A program made the translations under genes and the position numbers. A model generated the notes under the pieces. The model was not told where the DNA came from, searched no databases, and saw only the letters and a program-made list of their open reading frames with translations. Shown here one piece after another: positions 58,066 to 64,000 of a stretch of 64,000 bases of DNA. Source of the DNA: Acinetobacter sp. ANC 4910 (GTDB taxonomy: Bacteria > Pseudomonadota > Gammaproteobacteria > Pseudomonadales > Moraxellaceae); NCBI RefSeq assembly GCF_004331035.1, contig NZ_SJNT01000013.1, positions 29,198-93,197 on the forward strand, written 5' to 3'. The stretch's first letter is position 1, and each line of letters opens with the position of its first letter.

Positions 58066-59451
58066 ATGCCTCGTATTCCTGTAATTAACACCAGCCACCT
58101 TGACCGTATTGATGAATTGCTTGTTGACGATTTTGAAACGGGTGAATTTAAACTGCATCGCTCAGTGTTTACTGATCAAGCCTTATTTGACCTTGAAATG
58201 AAATACATTTTTGAAGGCAACTGGGTGTACTTGGCACACGAAAGCCAAATTCCAAATAATAATGACTTCTACACCACGTATATGGGACGCCAACCCATCA
58301 TTATTGCGCGTAACCGCAATGGTGAACTGAATGCTATGATCAATGCCTGTTCACATCGTGGTGCACAACTTTGCCGCCATAAACGTGGCAACAAGGCAAC
58401 TTACACCTGCCCATTCCACGGTTGGACATTTAACAACTCAGGTAAACTCCTGAAAGTAAAAGATCCAAGTGAAGCAGGTTATTCAGATTGCTTTAATCAA
58501 GAAGGTTCACATGACCTGAAAAAAGTAGCACGTTTTGAAAACTACAAAGGCTTCTTGTTTGGTAGTTTGAATCCTGATGTTCCTTCACTGGAAGAATTTT
58601 TAGGTGAAACCACCAAAATTATTGACATGATTGTCGATCAGTCTGAGCAAGGTCTGGAAGTTTTACGTGGTTCATCAACCTACACTTACGAAGGCAACTG
58701 GAAACTGACGGCTGAAAATGGTGCCGATGGTTATCACGTTTCTGCGGTGCACTGGAACTATGCCGCAACGACTCAACACCGTAAAGAAACTCAAGCTGCC
58801 GATAATATTCGTGCCATGAGCGCAGGTGCTTGGGGTAAACAAGGCGGTGGTTCTTACGGTTTCGACAATGGTCACATGTTGCTCTGGACACAATGGGCAA
58901 ACCCAGAAGACCGTCCAAACTACCCTAAAGCCGATGAATATACCGAGAAATTCGGTGCGCCAATGTCGAAATGGATGATTGAGCGTTCACGTAATCTTTG
59001 TCTCTATCCAAATGTGTATTTGATGGATCAGTTCGGTTCACAAATTCGTGTACTTCGTCCCCTTTCTGTCAATAGAACCGAAGTCACCATTTACTGTATC
59101 GCTCCTAAAGGAGAAGCACCAGAAGCGCGCGCACGCCGTATCCGTCAATACGAAGATTTCTTTAACGCTTCAGGCATGGCAACACCCGATGATCTTGAAG
59201 AATTCCGTGCTTGCCAAGCCGGTTATGCAGGGATTGAGCTGGAATGGAATGACATGTGCCGTGGCTCGAAGCACTGGATTCAAGGCCCTGACGATGCAGC
59301 CAATGAAATTGGTCTAAAACCAAAACTTAGCGGTATTAAAACCGAAGATGAAGGACTGTACCTCGCCCAACATCAATATTGGCTAGAAACGATGAAACAT
59401 GCCATTGCCTCAGAAAAAGCACTGGTGAATGAACAAGGAGAGATCGCATGA
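58066..59451 (+). CDS. benA: Benzoate 1,2-dioxygenase, large (alpha) subunit
   Basis: BenA with BenB forms the terminal oxygenase that hydroxylates benzoate to a cis-diol. The 461-aa protein has a Rieske centre (CSHRGAQLC and CPFHGW) and the mononuclear iron site [16 protein letters not shown] with Asp and two His. The sequence begins [19 protein letters not shown], as I recall for ADP1 BenA. I chose the ATG at 58066, with GGAG 8 nt upstream; an in-frame ATG at 58003 would read through the hairpin with no homology. It overlaps benB by ATGA. Confidence 0.97.
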   Translation: MPRIPVINTSHLDRIDELLVDDFETGEFKLHRSVFTDQALFDLEMKYIFEGNWVYLAHESQIPNNNDFYTTYMGRQPIIIARNRNGELNAMINACSHRGAQLCRHKRGNKATYTCPFHGWTFNNSGKLLKVKDPSEAGYSDCFNQEGSHDLKKVARFENYKGFLFGSLNPDVPSLEEFLGETTKIIDMIVDQSEQGLEVLRGSSTYTYEGNWKLTAENGADGYHVSAVHWNYAATTQHRKETQAADNIRAMSAGAWGKQGGGSYGFDNGHMLLWTQWANPEDRPNYPKADEYTEKFGAPMSKWMIERSRNLCLYPNVYLMDQFGSQIRVLRPLSVNRTEVTIYCIAPKGEAPEARARRIRQYEDFFNASGMATPDDLEEFRACQAGYAGIELEWNDMCRGSKHWIQGPDDAANEIGLKPKLSGIKTEDEGLYLAQHQYWLETMKHAIASEKALVNEQGEIA

Positions 59452-59957
59452 ATGCCACTGCCACTTTAGAACGCAGCTCACTCGAGCAGATCTCGCAATT
59501 TCTATATCAAGAAGCACGTTTTCTGGATGATGAGCAATGGGATGACTGGTTAAATTGTTATGCCCCATCTGCTTCTTTCTGGATGCCTGCTTGGGATGAT
59601 GATGACCGTTTAACTGAAGATCCACAGTCTGAAATTTCGCTGATTTATTACCCAGACCGTCAAGGCCTTGAAGATCGTGTGTTCCGTATTAAAACCGAAC
59701 GCTCTTCTGCAACCATGCCCGACACACGTACTAGCCATAACATCAGCAACATTGAAGTGATGGCACGTGACGGTGACAAAGTGACTGTTCGTTTTAACTG
59801 GAACACTTTAAGTTTCCGTTACAAAACCAACTACAGCTATTTCGGCATGTCGCGTTACGAAATCGATTTTTCAGGCGCGCAACCACAAATTTTAAGCAAA
59901 TACGTAGTATTGAAAAACGACTATATCAATCAAGTGATTGATATTTACCACCTCTGA
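59448..59957 (+). CDS. benB: Benzoate 1,2-dioxygenase, small (beta) subunit
   Basis: BenB is the non-catalytic small subunit of the terminal oxygenase, supporting its hexameric structure. The 169-aa protein has the ring-hydroxylating beta-subunit fold: [26 protein letters not shown] near the start and [19 protein letters not shown] near the end. Length fits the family. Its ATG overlaps the benA stop codon, so the two subunits are coupled in translation. Confidence 0.96.
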   Translation: MNATATLERSSLEQISQFLYQEARFLDDEQWDDWLNCYAPSASFWMPAWDDDDRLTEDPQSEISLIYYPDRQGLEDRVFRIKTERSSATMPDTRTSHNISNIEVMARDGDKVTVRFNWNTLSFRYKTNYSYFGMSRYEIDFSGAQPQILSKYVVLKNDYINQVIDIYHL

Positions 59958-59970
59958 TTCAAGCATCATC

Positions 59971-61050
<1,080 letters not shown>

Positions 61051-61092
61051 TACACCACCCAATATTTAAGTTATAGAAAAGATGATACGCGA

Positions 61093-61196
61093 AAATGTCA
61101 TTCGCAATTGTTCGAGGCCAGACCGCTTGGTAAAAATGCTTTTTCTGCAAGAAAGATATCAAGTCATAGGTTTTCGACGAATTTTTCGAATGACAA
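61093..61196. repeat. Imperfect inverted repeat element in the benC-benD gap
   Basis: AATGTCATTCG near 61094-61104 and its complement CGAATGACA near 61187-61195 bound a stretch of about 100 nt. The match extends inward with gaps (TTCG-rich segments) to roughly 24 bp on each side. It looks like a small non-coding repeat or MITE-like unit. One copy in one window cannot prove mobility. Confidence 0.5.
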
Positions 61197-61198
61197 TA

Positions 61199-61236
61199 GT
61201 TTTGCTTACTATTCCCAAAAGAAAAGTAAGCAAAAC
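61199..61236. repeat. 12-bp hairpin in the benC-benD gap
   Basis: GTTTTGCTTACT (61199-61210) and AGTAAGCAAAAC (61225-61236) are exact complements around a 14-nt loop, directly adjoining the inverted repeat at 61093-61196. It may belong to the same element. The T content is not arranged as a typical terminator. Confidence 0.6.
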
Positions 61237-61342
61237 CGAAGGTTAATCCAGTAACTGATGTCCAGTTATTAGGATGCAGGCGTACCAAATTGTATAAATT
61301 TAAAAATTCATCTTTATATTGGATGATAAGTGAGTTCAAAAA

Positions 61343-62128
61343 ATGGCGTCAAATCAAAGATTCTTAAACAAAGTCGTGATTGTGACTGGTGCCGCTCAAG
61401 GCATAGGTCGCGGTGTTGCACTCCAAGTGGCTGAAGAAGGTGCTCAAGTTGTCTTAGCCGACTTATCTGACTATGTCGATGAAACATTAGCAGAGATTGA
61501 AGCACATCAAGGTGATGCGATAACAGTTAAAGCCAACCTTGAAACCTTCGCAGGCGCACAAAGTGTTGTAGAAAAAGCACTTGAAGTCTATGGCCGTATT
61601 GATGTACTCATCAATAATGTCGGTGGTGCAATTTGGATGAAACCCTTTGAAGAGTTTTCTGAAGAAGAAATCATTAAGGAAGTGAATCGCTCATTGTTCC
61701 CAACGCTGTGGTGCTGCCGTGCAGTTTTACCTGAAATGATTAAAAATCAGAAAGGTACGATTGTAAATGTCTCTTCTATTGCGACTCGTGGCATTAACCG
61801 AGTGCCCTATTCGGCTTCCAAAGGCGGGGTCAATGCCCTTACTGCATCACTGGCTTTTGAGCATGCCAAAGATGGCATCCGCGTGAATGCAGTGGCGACA
61901 GGTGGAACAGAAGCGCCACCACGTAAAGTGCCGCGTAATACAAATCCACTGTCTGAAAATGAAAAGTCGTGGATGCAACAAGTGGTCGATCAAACCATTG
62001 ACCGTAGTTTTATGAACCGTTACGGCACAATTCAGGAACAAGTGAATGCGATTGTATTCCTTGCTTCAGATGATTCGTCGTATATGACAGGTACAGTGGT
62101 TCCAGTCGGCGGTGGTGATCAAGGCTAA
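61343..62128 (+). CDS. benD: cis-1,6-dihydroxycyclohexa-2,4-diene-1-carboxylate dehydrogenase
   Basis: BenD oxidises the benzoate cis-diol, with loss of CO2, to catechol, reducing NAD. The 261-aa short-chain dehydrogenase has the nucleotide motif TGAAQGIGRG, the NNVGG structural motif, catalytic Ser in NVSSIATRG, and YSASKGG for the Tyr-Lys pair. Length matches the family. The ATG at 61343 has only a weak GA-rich upstream stretch. It follows an unusual 292-nt gap after benC that contains repeat-like DNA, so its expression may be partly uncoupled. Confidence 0.95.
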   Translation: MASNQRFLNKVVIVTGAAQGIGRGVALQVAEEGAQVVLADLSDYVDETLAEIEAHQGDAITVKANLETFAGAQSVVEKALEVYGRIDVLINNVGGAIWMKPFEEFSEEEIIKEVNRSLFPTLWCCRAVLPEMIKNQKGTIVNVSSIATRGINRVPYSASKGGVNALTASLAFEHAKDGIRVNAVATGGTEAPPRKVPRNTNPLSENEKSWMQQVVDQTIDRSFMNRYGTIQEQVNAIVFLASDDSSYMTGTVVPVGGGDQG

Positions 62129-62181
62129 TTGGTCGCCACATAACTTTATATACAGGATCATGTCTGCATGGAGGCAAATGA

Positions 62182-63402
62182 ATGGCTACCCTGTTTAAAA
62201 CTTTGAAAGAAGATTGGTCTATTTCAGCCACTGTCGCAGGATTTTTGGCTGTACTGATTTCCTATTCAGGACCACTCATTATCTTTTTTCAGGCTGCACA
62301 AAAAGCTCAGGTTTCCCCAACCATGATGATTTCATGGATTTGGGGCATTTCTATTGGGGCAGCAGTGGCGGGGATATTCCTTTCCATTAAGTTTAAAGTC
62401 CCTGTGATTACCGCATGGTCTGCACCGGGTACGGCTTTATTGGTTACTCTGTTCCCGACTATTAGTTTAAATGAAGCGGTTGCTGCCTACATCACCTCTG
62501 CTGTGGTGATTTTCCTGATTGGGGTTAGTGGTTACTTCGATAAGTTATTGAAATGGATTCCGCAGTCGGTTGCCGCGGGGATGATGGCAGGGATCTTATT
62601 TCAGTTTGGTTTGGGACTGTTTAATGCAACCAATAGTATGCCAATTATTGTATTTAGCATGTTGTTTGTATTTTTAGTCGCAAAACGAATTTCCCCACGT
62701 TATAGCATGCTTTGGGTGCTGCTTTCTGGTATTACCTTGAGCTTTGGGCTTGGTGAAATGAATGCCGTGAGTTTAGATTTCCAACTCGCCACACCTCAGT
62801 TTATTACCCCAGAATGGACTTGGCACTCCACCTTAAATCTTGCCCTGCCTTTGATTTTAGTTAGCCTAACGGGACAATTTTTACCTGGTATGGCCATCAT
62901 GAAACTCAGTGGTTATGACATGCCTGCCAAGCCAATTATCACGACCACCAGTATTGCGTCATTGGCTGTCGCTTGTGTAGGTGGCATTACCATCGTTTTG
63001 GCATCGATTACCGCTGCGCTTTGCATGGGCAAAGATGCACATGAGTTAAAGGAAAAACGCTACATCGCAGGCGTTGCCAACGGCATTTTCTATATTTTAG
63101 GTGGTCTGTTTGCAGGCAGTATCGTTCTGTTATTCAGCTTACTGCCAAAAGAGCTTGTTGCCGCTTTAGCTGGATTGGCCTTATTGGGCGCGATTTCAAC
63201 CAATATCGCTGTCGCTATGCGGGATGAGCCTCAACGGGATTCCGCACTCATTACTTTTTTAGCTACGGCTTCAGGAATGCATTTTTTAGGCCTAAGTTCC
63301 GTTTTTTGGGGCATTGTGATTGGTTTATTCGCACATGTCATTTTAACCAAACGTCCTACCGAACCTACCACTATTTCATCCACTCAATCGAGTAAAAGTT
63401 AG
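62182..63402 (+). CDS. benE: Benzoate/H+ symporter
   Basis: BenE imports benzoate with protons across the inner membrane. The 406-aa protein has about twelve hydrophobic segments, including VPVITAWSAPGTALLVTLFP, a family motif, and SVAAGMMAGILFQFGLGLF. GGAGG lies 7 nt upstream of the ATG at 62182, a strong translation start. The MFS transporter BenK is not seen in the window. It lies 53 nt after benD and 29 nt before catI. Confidence 0.94.
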   Translation: MATLFKTLKEDWSISATVAGFLAVLISYSGPLIIFFQAAQKAQVSPTMMISWIWGISIGAAVAGIFLSIKFKVPVITAWSAPGTALLVTLFPTISLNEAVAAYITSAVVIFLIGVSGYFDKLLKWIPQSVAAGMMAGILFQFGLGLFNATNSMPIIVFSMLFVFLVAKRISPRYSMLWVLLSGITLSFGLGEMNAVSLDFQLATPQFITPEWTWHSTLNLALPLILVSLTGQFLPGMAIMKLSGYDMPAKPIITTTSIASLAVACVGGITIVLASITAALCMGKDAHELKEKRYIAGVANGIFYILGGLFAGSIVLLFSLLPKELVAALAGLALLGAISTNIAVAMRDEPQRDSALITFLATASGMHFLGLSSVFWGIVIGLFAHVILTKRPTEPTTISSTQSSKS

Positions 63403-63431
63403 TCCGACCTATATAAGGTCTAGGAAATATT

Positions 63432-64000
63432 ATGATAGATAAAAGTGCAGCGACCTTAACGGAAGCGCTCTCCCAGATACAAGACGGCTCAACCATCATG
63501 ATTGGTGGTTTTGGTACAGCAGGCCAACCCGCTGAACTCATTGACGGGCTGATCAAGCTTGGACGTAAAGACCTGACCATTGTCAGCAACAACGCAGGCA
63601 ACGGCGACTATGGTCTGGCGAAACTGTTGAAAGCCGGTGCCGTGAAAAAAGTCATCTGCTCATTCCCACGTCAGTCCGACTCTTGGGTCTTCGATGAACT
63701 CTATCGTGCAGGCAAAATCGAACTGGAACTGGTGCCTCAAGGCAATTTGGCCTGTCGTATTCAAGCCGCAGGTATGGGACTCGGCGCAGTCTTTACCCCT
63801 ACAGGCTTTGGTACCTTATTGGCTGAAGGCAAAGAAACCCGTCACATCGACGGTAAAGATTATGTACTGGAATACCCAATCAAAGCTGACTTCGCTTTGA
63901 TTAAAGCCCAGCAGGGCGATCGTTGGGGCAATCTGGTCTACCGTAAATCTGCCCGCAACTTTGGCCCGATTATGGCCATGGCAGCCAATGTAACCATTGC
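63432..64000 (+). CDS. catI: 3-oxoadipate CoA-transferase subunit A (cut by window end)
   Basis: CatI is the alpha subunit of the transferase that moves CoA from succinyl-CoA to 3-oxoadipate. The ATG at 63432, with AGGAAA upstream, opens a frame that stays open to the window end (189 full codons). The product reads MIDKSAATLTEALSQIQDG and holds MIGGFGTAGQPAELIDGL and NNAGNGDYGLAKLL, family signatures. Compared with the genes before it, it is more GC-rich (two 60-base blocks I counted hold 31 G+C) and uses CTG and GGC often. PcaI would be nearly identical; the cat name is by position. Confidence 0.92.
   Translation, partial: MIDKSAATLTEALSQIQDGSTIMIGGFGTAGQPAELIDGLIKLGRKDLTIVSNNAGNGDYGLAKLLKAGAVKKVICSFPRQSDSWVFDELYRAGKIELELVPQGNLACRIQAAGMGLGAVFTPTGFGTLLAEGKETRHIDGKDYVLEYPIKADFALIKAQQGDRWGNLVYRKSARNFGPIMAMAANVTI

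Overview
The window is chromosomal DNA of a gammaproteobacterium, very probably an Acinetobacter species. The DNA is AT-rich, and it carries an AlkM-type alkane hydroxylase next to an AraC-family regulator, KtrAB, a CydP-CydA-CydB-CydX-YbgE operon, and benzoate/catechol genes whose proteins closely resemble those I remember from A. baylyi ADP1. No tRNA, rRNA, CRISPR array, insertion sequence or prophage gene was seen. The species cannot be fixed from the sequence alone.

Layout. 1-8.4 kb: start of an unknown gene, argC, a membrane diguanylate cyclase, a YgjP-like metallopeptidase, rpiA, ilvA, an unknown gene and the potassium uptake pair ktrA-ktrB. 8.6-15.5 kb: outer-membrane phospholipase A, a large M16C peptidase, an acetyltransferase, then a PfkB kinase, a Rieske protein and a YqiJ-like membrane protein in tight succession. 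15.5-19.4 kb: a 553-nt AT-rich leader with a 9-bp tandem repeat, then the cytochrome bd operon, including a 33-codon cydX. 19.4-24.3 kb: an acetyltransferase, prmB-aroC, a small unknown gene and an ABC1-family kinase. 24.5-30.1 kb: a lipid and alkane block with two adjacent acyl-CoA dehydrogenases (the first lacking canonical active-site residues), an acetyltransferase, and divergent alkM and alkR. 30-36.8 kb: lpxB, a Fur-box-preceded siderophore receptor with DUF3649, PepSY and DUF3325 partners, and a TSUP transporter. 36.9-41.4 kb: DAHP synthase, a phosphatase-like protein, ispF, a periplasmic protein, and dadA under a tandem glycine riboswitch. 41.5-48.4 kb: rodA, the pyrG-kdsA-eno-ftsB-ispD run and a small lipoprotein. 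48.5-54.5 kb: two hydrolases, a SnoaL-like protein, fadH, and a divergent PadR regulator plus hydrolase, with two palindromic operators between fadH and padR.

54.5-64 kb is a compact benzoate-to-3-oxoadipate cluster: a LysR regulator divergent from catB-catC-catA-benA-benB-benC-benD-benE-catI (catI is cut by the window end). Benzoate enters through BenE, BenABC and BenD make catechol, CatA opens the ring, CatB and CatC give 3-oxoadipate enol-lactone, and CatI belongs to the CoA-transferase that activates 3-oxoadipate. The regulator sits in the ADP1 catM position but has the residues I recall for the BenM benzoate pocket.

The best candidates for new biology are the atypical acyl-CoA dehydrogenase pair, the glycine riboswitch on a D-amino-acid dehydrogenase gene, the paired PadR-type operators four helical turns apart, the single-regulator ben/cat cluster with hairpins in its gene junctions, and the repeat-like element between benC and benD. 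I did not find a wholly unknown multi-gene system.
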